DNA of 64,000 nucleotides from an uncultured delta proteobacterium (GCA_903885795.1 CAISJV010000078.1:28452-92451); one strand, 5' to 3'. Counted from the stretch's first letter, positions 9,169 to 18,054 are shown. Notes: generated from the sequence alone by a model not told the origin. Translations and numbers: made by a program.

Positions 9169-11853
9169 ATGACCGACACCCCGCCCAAGGCCACCCTGTT
9201 CCTTATCGATGGCAATAATTACGTTTTTCGTGCTTTCTACGCCATTCCGAACCTGACCAACTCCAAAGGATTCCCGACCAATGCCATCTACGGGTTTGCC
9301 ACCATGCTCATCAGGATCATCAAGGAATGGAAACCCGATTACATCGCCGTCGCCTTCGATGTGAAGGGGCCGACCTTCCGCCATGAAGCCTATGAACTAT
9401 ACAAGGCAACAAGGAGGGCAATCCCGGAGACCCTTATCCCCCAGATTCCTTATATCAAGGATATGATCCGCGGTTTTTCCATCCCCGTGCTGGAAAAGCC
9501 GGGCATCGAAGCCGACGATATCATCGGAACCCTTGCCAGGCGTTATTCCGAACAGGACATGAAGGTCTTTATCGTCTCGGGAGACAAGGACATGATGCAG
9601 TTGGTCGGGGAGAATGTCGTCATTGTCGATACGATGAAAGACAAGGTCTTTGACGCGGCGGCAGTAAAAGAAAAATTCGGCGTCCCTCCCGAACAGGTGG
9701 TGGAGATCATGGGACTGACGGGCGATGCAACGGACAACATCCCCGGGGCGCCGGGGATTGGCCCGAAGGGGGCCCTGCGGCTGATCGAGGAGTACGGAAC
9801 CATTGAAAACGTCCTCGATAATGTTGACCGGATCAAGAATGCCAAGGCGAAGGAATGTATCCGCCGTTATCGTGATCAGATCATCATGAGCCGGGAACTG
9901 GCCAGAATAAGGACGGAGGAGGACATTCCGTTCGAACTTGCCGACAGCCGCAGCGGCAGTCCGAACGTGGAAGCGCTGAAGACACTTTTCAAGGAATTCG
10001 AATTTTCCTCGCTCCTCCAGGAACTGAAAATTCGGGAAGAACAGATGGAAGGCCAATATGAGACCATCCTGACTGAGGCGGCACTGTCTGGCGCCGTTGA
10101 AGAAATCGGAAACACCGGATCTTTTTCTCTTGATCTCATCCTGAGTTCCCCGGAAGCAATGCGCGCCGAGATTGTCGGCGTCGCCCTGGGTATCCGTCCG
10201 GGCAAAGCCGTCTATATTCCCCTGGGCCATTCTTATGCCGGGGCGCCGTCCCAACTTTCCCAGGAACAGGTATGGGAGGGGATATCTCCCCTCCTTGGCA
10301 ATGCCGCCATTCTGAAGCACGGCCATGACCTCAAAGCAATCAAGATCGCTCTGGAAAGGCACGGTCTGTCTTTGTGCGGCCTGGGCTGCGACACCCTGGT
10401 CAGCGCCTATGTCCTGAACTCCTCCCGCCGCAGTTTCGATCTTCCCGATCTTGTCCAGGACCACCTGAACCGCCGCATCATGACCGTAAAGGAGATTGCT
10501 GGCAGCGGCGTCAAACAGCTTCCCCCAGACATCATCGCCGTGGACAAAATGGAGACCTATGCCTGCCTGAGGGCTGACGCGGTTCTCTCACTCGTCGCCT
10601 ACCTGTCCGATGCGTTGGCCAGGGAAGAGCTGATCGGGCTCTTTCGGGACTTGGAGACGCCCCTGATACCAATCCTCGCCGGAATGGAACAAAAAGGCGT
10701 CCTGATCGACTGCGAGCTGTTGCTCGCCATGTCACTGGAACTACAGCAGTTATTGGAAATTTCCGCAGACAAGATCTATCGCCTCGCCGGAGATAAATTC
10801 AACATTCAGTCGCCGAAGCAGCTCCAGCAGATCCTCTTCGACAAGCTCCGATTAGCCAAAGGGAAAAAAACTAAAGAAGGATACTCCACCGATGTAGATG
10901 TCCTCTCCAGCCTGGCCAGACATCATGAACTCCCTGCGGAGATCCTGGCCTACCGGAGCATCTCCAAGCTGAAATCAACTTATAGCGACGCCTTGCCGGC
11001 CCTTGTCCACCCGCAGACAGGGCGGGTCCATACCTCATATAATCAGGCCGTAACCGCAACGGGTAGGCTGTCGAGCAGTAATCCCAATCTGCAAAATATC
11101 CCCATTCGGACCATCGAGGGCAAGCGGATCCGCCAGGCCTTTATCGCCCCGCCAGGGAGCAGACTGATCTCTGCCGACTATTCCCAGATTGAGCTGCGGG
11201 TCCTTGCCCACCTCTCGGAAGACCGGACCTTGATCGACTCCTTCCGTTCCGGAGAAGATATCCACAGCCGCACCGCCTCGACAATTTTCGGCGTCTTTCC
11301 CGAACTGGTAAACGAGGAGATGCGCCGTCAGGCCAAGGTCATCAATTTCGGCATTCTTTATGGCATGAGCGCCTTCGGCCTCGCCAAGGAACTCAACCTT
11401 ACCCAAAAACTCGCCCAGGCCTATATCGATGAATATTTCCTTAAATATGAAGGAGTTAAACGCTACCTTGACCAGGTACTGGCGCAGGCGCGGCAGGATG
11501 GCTACGTCTGCACCATGATGAACCGCCGCCGCTACCTTCCCGAAATTAACGCCGCCAATGCCAACATTCGCCAGTTTGCCGAACGAATGGCCGTCAACAC
11601 TCCCATTCAGGGCACGGCGGCAGATCTCATAAAACTGGCCATGATCCGTATCTCCGGAAGACTCGGGAAAGAAAATCTGACGGCGGCCATGATCATGCAG
11701 GTTCATGACGAACTGGTTTTCGAAGTGACCGAAGGGGAAGTGGAAACTGTAATTGCGCTGGTCAGGGAAGAAATGGAACAGGTCATGGTTTTGCGGGTTC
11801 CCCTGAAGGTCGCCGTCAATTACGGGCGCAACTGGGATGACGCCCATCCCTGA
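9169..11853 (+). CDS. polA: DNA polymerase I
   Basis: The 894-residue protein has a 5'-3' nuclease domain (residues 1 to about 290, LIDGNNYVFRAFYA), a 3'-5' exonuclease-like domain (about 310-490) and the polymerase domain. Motif A is DYSQIELR with Asp670, motif B is RRQAKVINFGILYG, motif C is VHDELVFE with Asp847. The proofreading site appears dead: the DxE motif reads DLI at 322-324, and the Tyr-x3-Asp motif reads YACLR at 464-468, so at least two acidic metal ligands are missing. A strong terminator follows. The enzyme fills Okazaki and repair gaps. Confidence 0.97.
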   Translation: MTDTPPKATLFLIDGNNYVFRAFYAIPNLTNSKGFPTNAIYGFATMLIRIIKEWKPDYIAVAFDVKGPTFRHEAYELYKATRRAIPETLIPQIPYIKDMIRGFSIPVLEKPGIEADDIIGTLARRYSEQDMKVFIVSGDKDMMQLVGENVVIVDTMKDKVFDAAAVKEKFGVPPEQVVEIMGLTGDATDNIPGAPGIGPKGALRLIEEYGTIENVLDNVDRIKNAKAKECIRRYRDQIIMSRELARIRTEEDIPFELADSRSGSPNVEALKTLFKEFEFSSLLQELKIREEQMEGQYETILTEAALSGAVEEIGNTGSFSLDLILSSPEAMRAEIVGVALGIRPGKAVYIPLGHSYAGAPSQLSQEQVWEGISPLLGNAAILKHGHDLKAIKIALERHGLSLCGLGCDTLVSAYVLNSSRRSFDLPDLVQDHLNRRIMTVKEIAGSGVKQLPPDIIAVDKMETYACLRADAVLSLVAYLSDALAREELIGLFRDLETPLIPILAGMEQKGVLIDCELLLAMSLELQQLLEISADKIYRLAGDKFNIQSPKQLQQILFDKLRLAKGKKTKEGYSTDVDVLSSLARHHELPAEILAYRSISKLKSTYSDALPALVHPQTGRVHTSYNQAVTATGRLSSSNPNLQNIPIRTIEGKRIRQAFIAPPGSRLISADYSQIELRVLAHLSEDRTLIDSFRSGEDIHSRTASTIFGVFPELVNEEMRRQAKVINFGILYGMSAFGLAKELNLTQKLAQAYIDEYFLKYEGVKRYLDQVLAQARQDGYVCTMMNRRRYLPEINAANANIRQFAERMAVNTPIQGTAADLIKLAMIRISGRLGKENLTAAMIMQVHDELVFEVTEGEVETVIALVREEMEQVMVLRVPLKVAVNYGRNWDDAHP

Positions 11854-11909
11854 AAACATCTATTGACTTTTCCCCTATATTGAGGCAGGAAGACTCGTAC
11901 CGCTGGAGG

Positions 11910-11942
11910 GCCGGGATTTATATATCCCGGCTTCTTATTTTT
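11910..11942 (+). terminator. Rho-independent terminator after polA
   Basis: GCCGGGAT (11910-11917) pairs with ATCCCGGC (11924-11931) around a 6-nt loop, followed by TTCTTATTTTT. It closes the heme/polA run and lies just before the L,D-transpeptidase start. Confidence 0.85.
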
Positions 11943-11965
11943 AAGCGGACTTGGAGAAATGTTAC

Positions 11966-13759
11966 ATGAAATACTTGAGGTATCGTGACGGAATCAGATC
12001 CCTCCTGCTGATCTTATTTCTCATCGGTGTATGGATTCCCCTTGAGGTTCGGGCTGCGGACAAGCCCCTCCAGAATAATCAAAAGACGATCCAGAACCGT
12101 GTACCACCGGCACCGGCATCCCCTTCCCTGAAACCGGCAAGCGGTCCCACCTTACTGGAAGTACAAACACAGACATACACGGATATCCAGAAGGCCATCC
12201 TGAACCGCCTGAAAACAGGGAATGGGTCCATAAAATCCGCAAAAGGCGCCGTCCCCCTGCGAGAGCGGTTTTATAGCGAGCGCCAGTTTCAGCCCGCCTG
12301 GATTCGCGACAAAACGGTTTCCGATCAGGCCCCGCGACTCCTCCAGGCCCTCAGGGAAGCAGACCGGGAAGGTCTCAATCCCCTTGACTATCGGGTTGAT
12401 CAGATAGAATCACTTCTGACTCAGTTCAAACAGCGGCGAAATGGCGGCAATACCATCAGTGTGGAATCATGGGCTGAACTGGACGTCATGCTGACTGATG
12501 CCTTTTTTTCCTACGGCACCCATGTATCCACGGGTCGGCTTGATCCGGGGAAGTGGTTTTATCAATGGATTCCCTATCGCCGTACCGTGGACCTTGTCCA
12601 GGTCATCAATGAGGCGCTGGACAAGAAGGATGTGGAAGGCGCGCTTAAAAGCCTCCCCCCGCGTTATCCGGCTTATGCGCAACTGCGGACGGAGCTGGCC
12701 AATTACCGGCGAATTGCCGCCGACGGCGGCTGGGCTGTCATCCCGGAAAAAACAATCCTCAAAAAAGGAAGCAACGGGCAGCCGGTTACCCTCCTTAAGC
12801 ACCGGTTGGTCATCGCCGGCGATCTGGATGGTGCGACGCTGGGATTGGACGAACACTTCGACGGCATTCTGCAGGCGGCCCTGCAAAGGTTTCAGGAGCG
12901 ACATGGCCTCAAGACAAACGGCGTCATGGATGAAGAAACCAGAAAGGCGCTGAACTTTTCCGTTGAGAAACGCATCCGCCAGATCGAATGGAACATGGAA
13001 AGATGGCGCTGGCTGCCCGACGAACTCGGTCCGCGTTACATCATGGTGAACATTCCCGATTACCGCCTCTTTGTCGTGGAAAACCAGGTCACGATCATGT
13101 CCATGAAAACGGTGGTCGGAAAATTAACAAACCCTACACCCGTCTTTATGGACAATATGAGCTACCTGGAACTCAACCCGACCTGGAATCTTCCCAATTC
13201 TATTGTCGCGGAAGAGATGATTCCCAAAGTCAAGAAGGATCCCGATTTCTTGACGAAAAAACGTATCCGCATCTATAAAAACTGGAGCCCCACCGCCCAG
13301 GAAATCGATCCCGACACCATCGACTGGGCCACGATGAATCCCAAGAAGTTCCCCTACCGGATGATCCAGGATATCGGCGTCAATCCATTGGGCCGGATCA
13401 AATTCATGTTTCCCAACCAGTTTGACGTCTATCTCCATGATACGACACAAAAAAGCCTTTTTCAGCGGTCAAAGCGCATGTACAGCCACGGATGCATCCG
13501 GGTGGAAAGGCCCTATGACCTGGGGGAATGGGTTTTAAAGGACGATCCGGCGTGGTCGAAAGAGAGGCTCATTAAAGAAATTAAAAAGGGGAAAAGGCAG
13601 GTGGTCAACCTTCCCAAACATATCCCCGTTTATGTCATCTATCTAACGGCATGGTTTGACACCCGCGGTCATATCCATTTCCGGGATGACATATACGACT
13701 ATGACAAGAGCCTCGAAAAGGTTTTGAAAATGTCGAATTCCCCTTCGGGTAAGGTTTAG
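11966..13759 (+). CDS. L,D-transpeptidase, YcbB/LdtD-like
   Basis: This periplasmic peptidoglycan cross-linking enzyme makes 3-3 (meso-DAP to meso-DAP) links. The 597-residue protein starts with a signal peptide (hydrophobic LLLILFLIGVWIPL, probable cleavage after VRA). It then has a scaffold domain (about 90-250), a peptidoglycan-binding repeat (about 265-325, RFQERHGLKTNGVMDEET) and a YkuD catalytic domain with SHGCIRVERP, catalytic Cys510. Length and order match the YcbB class. ATG 11966 follows GGAGA; a TTG five codons upstream is a less likely start. Its MurE (28586) adds meso-DAP, which this enzyme requires. Confidence 0.92.
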   Translation: MKYLRYRDGIRSLLLILFLIGVWIPLEVRAADKPLQNNQKTIQNRVPPAPASPSLKPASGPTLLEVQTQTYTDIQKAILNRLKTGNGSIKSAKGAVPLRERFYSERQFQPAWIRDKTVSDQAPRLLQALREADREGLNPLDYRVDQIESLLTQFKQRRNGGNTISVESWAELDVMLTDAFFSYGTHVSTGRLDPGKWFYQWIPYRRTVDLVQVINEALDKKDVEGALKSLPPRYPAYAQLRTELANYRRIAADGGWAVIPEKTILKKGSNGQPVTLLKHRLVIAGDLDGATLGLDEHFDGILQAALQRFQERHGLKTNGVMDEETRKALNFSVEKRIRQIEWNMERWRWLPDELGPRYIMVNIPDYRLFVVENQVTIMSMKTVVGKLTNPTPVFMDNMSYLELNPTWNLPNSIVAEEMIPKVKKDPDFLTKKRIRIYKNWSPTAQEIDPDTIDWATMNPKKFPYRMIQDIGVNPLGRIKFMFPNQFDVYLHDTTQKSLFQRSKRMYSHGCIRVERPYDLGEWVLKDDPAWSKERLIKEIKKGKRQVVNLPKHIPVYVIYLTAWFDTRGHIHFRDDIYDYDKSLEKVLKMSNSPSGKV

Positions 13760-13774
13760 AAAAATCTCCCCCCA

Positions 13775-13795
13775 CCCCTCTTTAGAAAAGAGGGG
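13775..13795 (+). terminator. GC-rich hairpin between the L,D-transpeptidase and ecfS
   Basis: CCCCTCTTT (13775-13783) and AAAGAGGGG (13787-13795) form a perfect 9-bp stem with a 3-nt loop. No T tract follows on the plus strand, so it may be a weak terminator or an mRNA stability element. It ends five bases before the AGGAGG of ecfS and could also limit ribosome access. Confidence 0.4.
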
Positions 13796-13814
13796 AGAAA
13801 AGGAGGTCCACACG

Positions 13815-14561
13815 ATGCAACATGCCCTGCTGATGTGGAAGAACACCCGGATGATTGTTCTTACGTCCGTTTGCGCGGCCATCTACGCGGCAACCCTCAT
13901 CGCCTTCAAAACGGTTGTTCCCATTATTCCCGGCGTTACCGAGGTCCGGGTGGCCGGCGTATTTCCCATGACCTTCGGTTTCCTTTTCGGACCGGCAGGG
14001 GCATGGGGTCTGGCCATCGGTAACGTTATCGGCGACATCTTCGGCGGCACCCTCAGTCCCGCCTCCATAGCCGGATTCATAGGTAATTTCCTGATGGGAT
14101 ACCTTCCCTACACCCTCTGGTCAACCCTGATTCCCGTCGCCAACGGGACATATGCATGGGATGCCAAGAGCGTTCGCAGCTGGCTCACATACATTGTCAT
14201 TGCCTTCATTTCCGGAGCCGCAGCGGGAGTCGTCATTGGCGCCTTCGCCGATGCCATCGGCATGGTCCCTTACGCGATCATCTCCAAAATCATCACTATC
14301 AACAACTTCATCGGCTCTCTCATAGGGATTATGCTCCTGATCGCCGTTTTCGATGTTACCAAAAACCAGTTGCGTCTTTTCTGGCCCGAGGTTATGGATG
14401 TATCTGTTGCCAACACGGCGATGAAAGCCTCTCTCGGCGCCTGGCTGGTGGCGGCAGGGTGTATTCTGGGCGTCTTTGGCGGTTTCGTGCCCGGGCTGTC
14501 ATGGACGGCCGTCTCCTGGCCGGCAACTTGCCTGATCATGGGGGGAAGCTTACTCCTATGA
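13815..14561 (+). CDS. ECF transporter S component (substrate-binding membrane protein)
   Basis: This 248-residue, very hydrophobic protein has about six membrane segments. The N-terminal half (VFPMTFGFLFGPAGAWGLAIGNVIGDIFGG) resembles vitamin- or queuosine-precursor-type S components. It would capture the substrate while the ATPases and T protein encoded next to it drive uptake. AGGAGG lies 8 nt upstream of the ATG. The substrate cannot be told from sequence: no biosynthesis genes are adjacent and I see no riboswitch in the short leader. Confidence 0.8.
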   Translation: MQHALLMWKNTRMIVLTSVCAAIYAATLIAFKTVVPIIPGVTEVRVAGVFPMTFGFLFGPAGAWGLAIGNVIGDIFGGTLSPASIAGFIGNFLMGYLPYTLWSTLIPVANGTYAWDAKSVRSWLTYIVIAFISGAAAGVVIGAFADAIGMVPYAIISKIITINNFIGSLIGIMLLIAVFDVTKNQLRLFWPEVMDVSVANTAMKASLGAWLVAAGCILGVFGGFVPGLSWTAVSWPATCLIMGGSLLL

Positions 14562-14568
14562 GGTCTTC

Positions 14569-16266
14569 ATGACTTCATCAATTGTCTTTGACCATCTTTC
14601 CTTTTCCTATCAGAACACATCCATACCGGCCTTACAGGATATCTCCGGAGAAATGTCCCGGGGCAGTTTCACGATGGTCATGGGCCATAGCGGCGCCGGA
14701 AAATCAACGCTCTGCTGCGCAATCAACGGTCTTGTTCCCCGCTTCCTGCGGGGTGATTACGCAGGCGGGGTAATTGTGGAGGGGATGGAAGCAGGTAAAA
14801 ACATCGTCCCCGAGATGGCACAAGTAGTGGGGATCGTCCTTCAGGACTTTGAGGCGCAACTCTTCTCAACCAATGTGGAACTTGAAATGGCTTTTGGCCT
14901 GGAAAACAAATGTCTCCCAAGGACGGCCATGGAAGAGAGGATTGATACCTACATGCGAGTGGTCGGCCTGGAAGAGCTGCGGAAAAGGGACACCGCAACC
15001 CTGTCGGGAGGACAGAAACAGCGCCTGGCCATTGGTTCCGTTTTGGCAATGGAAACTCCCGTCCTCGTCATGGATGAGCCCACGACGGATATCGACCCGG
15101 AAGGCCGCCGCCATATCCTCTCCCTTATTAGAACTCTGAGAGTCGGGGAGAGGACACTTGTCGTGACCGACCTTGACGCTGAGGCTGCGGTGCAGGCTGA
15201 TCAAGTCTGGCTTTTGAAAGACGGACAGCTTGCAGCTCAGGGAACTCCTGTGGAAATCCTGACGGATTCATCTCTGATCGAATCCTGCGGCGTCCGGCCC
15301 TTGGCAACGGTCGCCCTCTTCCAGGCGATGAACTGGCCCGGCCAACCCCTGACAGTGGAAGCTGCGGTGGCGGAGATTGAAAGCCGCCGTCTTATCTGCC
15401 CCCGCCGCCCGGAATGCCGGGCAATATCAACACTTACCAACGGCAAAGTTATCCTGGAGGCCCGGAACCTTTCATACCGATACCCGTCCGGCGACATAAA
15501 CGCCCTTAATGATATCGCTCTGACAATTAACGAAGGAGATTTCGTGGCCATGCTGGGGCAGAACGGCTCCGGAAAAACAACCCTGGCAAAGCACTTCAAC
15601 GGCCTCCTTAAACCCACAGTGGGGGACATGCTCATCCGGGGCCGACCAGTCAACGATTACCGTCGCCACAAGCTGGCCAGAGAGGTAGGATATGTCTTCC
15701 AGAACCCCGATCATCAGATATTTGCCTCCACCGTCCGTGAAGAAGTGGCCTTCGGACCGCGCATCCTGGGAATGGACCGAAAGACGCTGGAACGTAATAT
15801 CGCTGAATCTCTTGACGCCACAGGCCTGAGCGGCTTTGAGGACAAGAATCCTTTCCTCCTCAACCGGGGCGAAAGACAGCGCGTGGCGGTGGCGTCAATC
15901 CTTGCCGTCAAACCCGCCGTCATTATCCTCGACGAACCGACAACAGGGCTGGATTATGTCCACCAGCGGGACACAATGGAGATGCTGAAACGACTCAACC
16001 AGCTTGGACATACGATTATTATCATCACCCATGCCATGTGGATCGCCGAGGCCTACGCCAGGCGCAGCATCCTGATGAAGGAGGGACGGATTCTCCTTGA
16101 TGGATCGACACCAACGGTATTTTCCGATGAAAACATGCTGGCGGCATCCTCTTTGGCGCCTTCCGATCTTATCCGCCTCAGAAATCGTCTCGGCTTGGCC
16201 GCGATGACATTGACCGATATGGTGAAGGAACTCAAGAGTGAAGCTGTTCCACCCGGATCGTTTTGA
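14569..16266 (+). CDS. ECF transporter ATPase, two fused ABC domains
   Basis: The 565-residue protein contains two ATP-binding cassettes (A and A'). Domain 1 has Walker A GHSGAGKST at 39-47 and signature LSGGQKQRLA with DEPTTDIDP. Domain 2 has Walker A GQNGSGKTT at 330-338 and DEPTTGLD, but its signature reads LNRGERQRVA, so the usual S-G-G-Q core is degenerate. The canonical half-site is therefore probably asymmetric. It lies 7 bp after the S component and 24 bp before the T component, so the three form an operon for a dedicated (group I) ECF importer. Confidence 0.93.
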   Translation: MTSSIVFDHLSFSYQNTSIPALQDISGEMSRGSFTMVMGHSGAGKSTLCCAINGLVPRFLRGDYAGGVIVEGMEAGKNIVPEMAQVVGIVLQDFEAQLFSTNVELEMAFGLENKCLPRTAMEERIDTYMRVVGLEELRKRDTATLSGGQKQRLAIGSVLAMETPVLVMDEPTTDIDPEGRRHILSLIRTLRVGERTLVVTDLDAEAAVQADQVWLLKDGQLAAQGTPVEILTDSSLIESCGVRPLATVALFQAMNWPGQPLTVEAAVAEIESRRLICPRRPECRAISTLTNGKVILEARNLSYRYPSGDINALNDIALTINEGDFVAMLGQNGSGKTTLAKHFNGLLKPTVGDMLIRGRPVNDYRRHKLAREVGYVFQNPDHQIFASTVREEVAFGPRILGMDRKTLERNIAESLDATGLSGFEDKNPFLLNRGERQRVAVASILAVKPAVIILDEPTTGLDYVHQRDTMEMLKRLNQLGHTIIIITHAMWIAEAYARRSILMKEGRILLDGSTPTVFSDENMLAASSLAPSDLIRLRNRLGLAAMTLTDMVKELKSEAVPPGSF

Positions 16267-16290
16267 AGCTTACGATATGGACTTTGCGAG

Positions 16291-17085
16291 ATGAATCTGA
16301 CATTTTATAATGATGAGGCAACATGGCTCCACCGACTTGACCCCCGCACCAAGATCGGTGGGGTCCTGCTGATTTTCGCTATCTGCCTGTGCTTCAATCA
16401 TCCTCTGTTTATAGCTTTAATCCTCACCGGCGTACTGGCTATCTTCACGACTGCCAAATCAATGAAAGTTTTATGGAAACTCCGGTTTCTCCTCGTCCTG
16501 CTTTTTGTCTTCAGCGTCGTCCTCTGGCCATTTTTTATTAAAGGCAAGACCGTCCTGTTCCAATGGCATGGTCTCGAAGTCAGTAGCGAGTCCCTCCTTT
16601 ACGGGTTTGCCATGGGCCTGCGTCTGATGACCTTTGTGAGGGCCGGACTGCTGCTTTTAGCCACGACGAAAAACGAAGAAATTGCCAACGGCCTGATTCG
16701 CCTCGGCATCCCCTATCCCGTCGCTTTTGCCCTCGCCACCGCTATCCGCCTGGCACCGACTTTCGCCGATGCCGGGGCTACCATTGTCCAGGCCCAGGTG
16801 TCCCGGGGACTTGATCTGGATTCGAAAAATATTTTCATCCGTTTTAAAAGATTTACCCCCCTGTCCATCCCCATATTTATCTCCGCCATGCGCTACACAA
16901 ATTTCCTGGCTATGGCCTTGGAATCGAAAGGTTTTCGACCCGACACCCCCAGAACCAGCTACTACGAAGCGCGGATTACGGGAAGGGACTGGCTGGCAAT
17001 GGGAGTCCTGACCCTAACCTTTGCAGCCTGCCTCTATCTGAGGCTCTCCCTTCACTGGGGAATCATCATCCCCGGACGGTTGTAA
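16291..17085 (+). CDS. ECF transporter T component (CbiQ-like)
   Basis: This 264-residue membrane scaffold couples the ATPases to the S component. Several membrane helices are visible (GVLLIFAICLCF, FLLVLLFVFSVVLWPFF). Two coupling-helix motifs occur near the C-terminal half: VSRGLD and ESKGFRP, in the positions of the usual A-R-G motifs; the second has Lys for Arg. It is the last transporter gene of the operon. Confidence 0.9.
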   Translation: MNLTFYNDEATWLHRLDPRTKIGGVLLIFAICLCFNHPLFIALILTGVLAIFTTAKSMKVLWKLRFLLVLLFVFSVVLWPFFIKGKTVLFQWHGLEVSSESLLYGFAMGLRLMTFVRAGLLLLATTKNEEIANGLIRLGIPYPVAFALATAIRLAPTFADAGATIVQAQVSRGLDLDSKNIFIRFKRFTPLSIPIFISAMRYTNFLAMALESKGFRPDTPRTSYYEARITGRDWLAMGVLTLTFAACLYLRLSLHWGIIIPGRL

Positions 17086-17253
17086 CTAAAACCTGGACAA
17101 AGAATCCATCAGACAAAATCTGATCCCCAACAGCAAATATCCTGATCCTTTTAAACGGCCTTTTCTCATCTCATATTCATCATTCCCCTGATTGTTGAAA
17201 ATGCCTTTCGGGATTATCCTGGGGTCGAAAGAAAGAGAGAGGAGATAACGATC

Positions 17254-17328
17254 ATGAAAAAGGAAAAGAAAACATACAAGGGTTGGGTTGATCCAATGTG
17301 CACGCCTTACCTCTACAAGAAAGGCTGA
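17254..17328 (+). CDS. 24-residue peptide gene (uncharacterised)
   Basis: A short reading frame begins with ATG, has GGAG nine bases upstream, and ends TGA followed at once by TAG. The peptide is lysine-rich at both ends with an aromatic/Cys core (GWVDPMCTPYLY). It has no hydrophobic signal or membrane segment. I do not recognise it. It lies 168 bp after the ECF T gene and is followed within 50 bp by two stacked inverted repeats. It might be a peptide substrate, a leader peptide for downstream RNA structure, or a chance frame; the Shine-Dalgarno and composition favour translation only moderately. Confidence 0.35.
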   Translation: MKKEKKTYKGWVDPMCTPYLYKKG

Positions 17329-17373
17329 TAGTCCCGAGAACACATAGGGTCTGCCATGTAGGCAGAAGGTTTA

Positions 17374-17458
17374 GAGAGAGGCAACAATACCGGACGATAT
17401 GATTACCTGCCTCTCTCAAGATTAAGGGCGGTGTTTTACAGACTCCGCCCTTAATCTT
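17374..17458 (+). other. Two abutting long hairpins (possible structured RNA or terminator)
   Basis: GAGAGAGGCA (17374-17383) pairs with TGCCTCTCTC (17408-17417). Immediately after, AAGATTAAGGGCGG (17418-17431) pairs with CCGCCCTTAATCTT (17445-17458), a perfect 14-bp stem with a 13-nt loop. A smaller stem (TCTGCC...GGCAGA) precedes them near 17350-17366. No T tract follows. The arrangement suggests a folded RNA 3' of the 24-residue peptide gene. Confidence 0.5.
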
Positions 17459-17630
17459 GTCCGTAAATAATCCTTACCGGCTCGCATCCCATCTTCACGT
17501 CATCTTTCCCCGTGTCTCAATCGTAAAATCCTAGACGTAGCGCTGCTACGCCTACGGTTTTACTCAATCGACCCTGATAAATCTGACATAAAGCTGGGCG
17601 CGATCCCAGGCAAAGTTATTTACGGACAAG
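17456..17630 (+). mobile_element. MITE-like element, 175 bp with 15-bp terminal inverted repeats
   Basis: CTTGTCCGTAAATAA (17456-17470) and TTATTTACGGACAAG (17616-17630) are perfect 15-bp inverted repeats bounding a noncoding 175-bp segment. No reading frame is evident inside. No flanking target duplication was found. It contains a 39-bp palindromic unit (17524-17562) with its own flanking direct repeats. Confidence 0.55.
17516..17570 (+). repeat. 39-bp palindrome flanked by 8-bp direct repeats
   Basis: CTCAATCG occurs at 17516-17523 and again at 17563-17570, exactly bracketing a 39-bp imperfect palindrome (17524-17562; arms match at 15 of 18 positions, centre CGTAGC-GCT-GCTACG). This looks like a small palindromic repeat inserted with an 8-bp target duplication. 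Confidence 0.6.
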
Positions 17631-17806
17631 CTCTTAGTTTTTTCAATTAGGACTTCAGAAACAGAAAGACTGATCATCCGAATACCCCCACCCGGATTTT
17701 GCCGCCATGCTAAATAATGTATGATCTGCCGCTTTTTATGGTAAAGGACCTTCATAAGATCAGAATAAGGACCGTCTGGCGGTGAAATATGAAAAGGGGT
17801 GTCCTC

Positions 17807-17977
17807 GTGAAGCAGGAAAAGCGCAACTTTGATCATGAAGCATCATCATGGGATGAAAAACCGGGAAGAGTAAAACTGGCCGAGGATGTTTTTTCAACAA
17901 TAAGAAGGGAAATCGCTCTTACCAAAAACATGGATGCACTTGATTATCCAATCCAAGGTCAGAAGGCGCATAAATGA
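17807..17977 (+). pseudogene. SAM-dependent methyltransferase, N-terminal fragment
   Basis: From a GTG preceded by AAGGGG, about 56 codons encode KQEKRNFDHEASSWDEKPGR and FSTIRREIALTKNMDALDY. This is the region before and at the start of motif I of class I methyltransferases found in anaerobes. The glycine-rich SAM loop expected next is absent; the frame ends in unrelated residues and the rest of the enzyme is missing. It is a truncated relic. The intact family would normally be 190-210 residues. Confidence 0.65.
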
Positions 17978-18054
17978 ATATGCCGAAAAGAATTGGACTG
18001 GCAAATAATGAACCACAGGTAATGCAAAAAAAACAAAATTCGGAGGTGAGATTA

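Noticed and set aside
9397..10464. Long open frame (355 codons) on the minus strand inside polA
   Set aside because: It lies wholly antisense to a clear polymerase gene, has no recognisable motif, and such frames are expected in GC-rich codon-biased genes.
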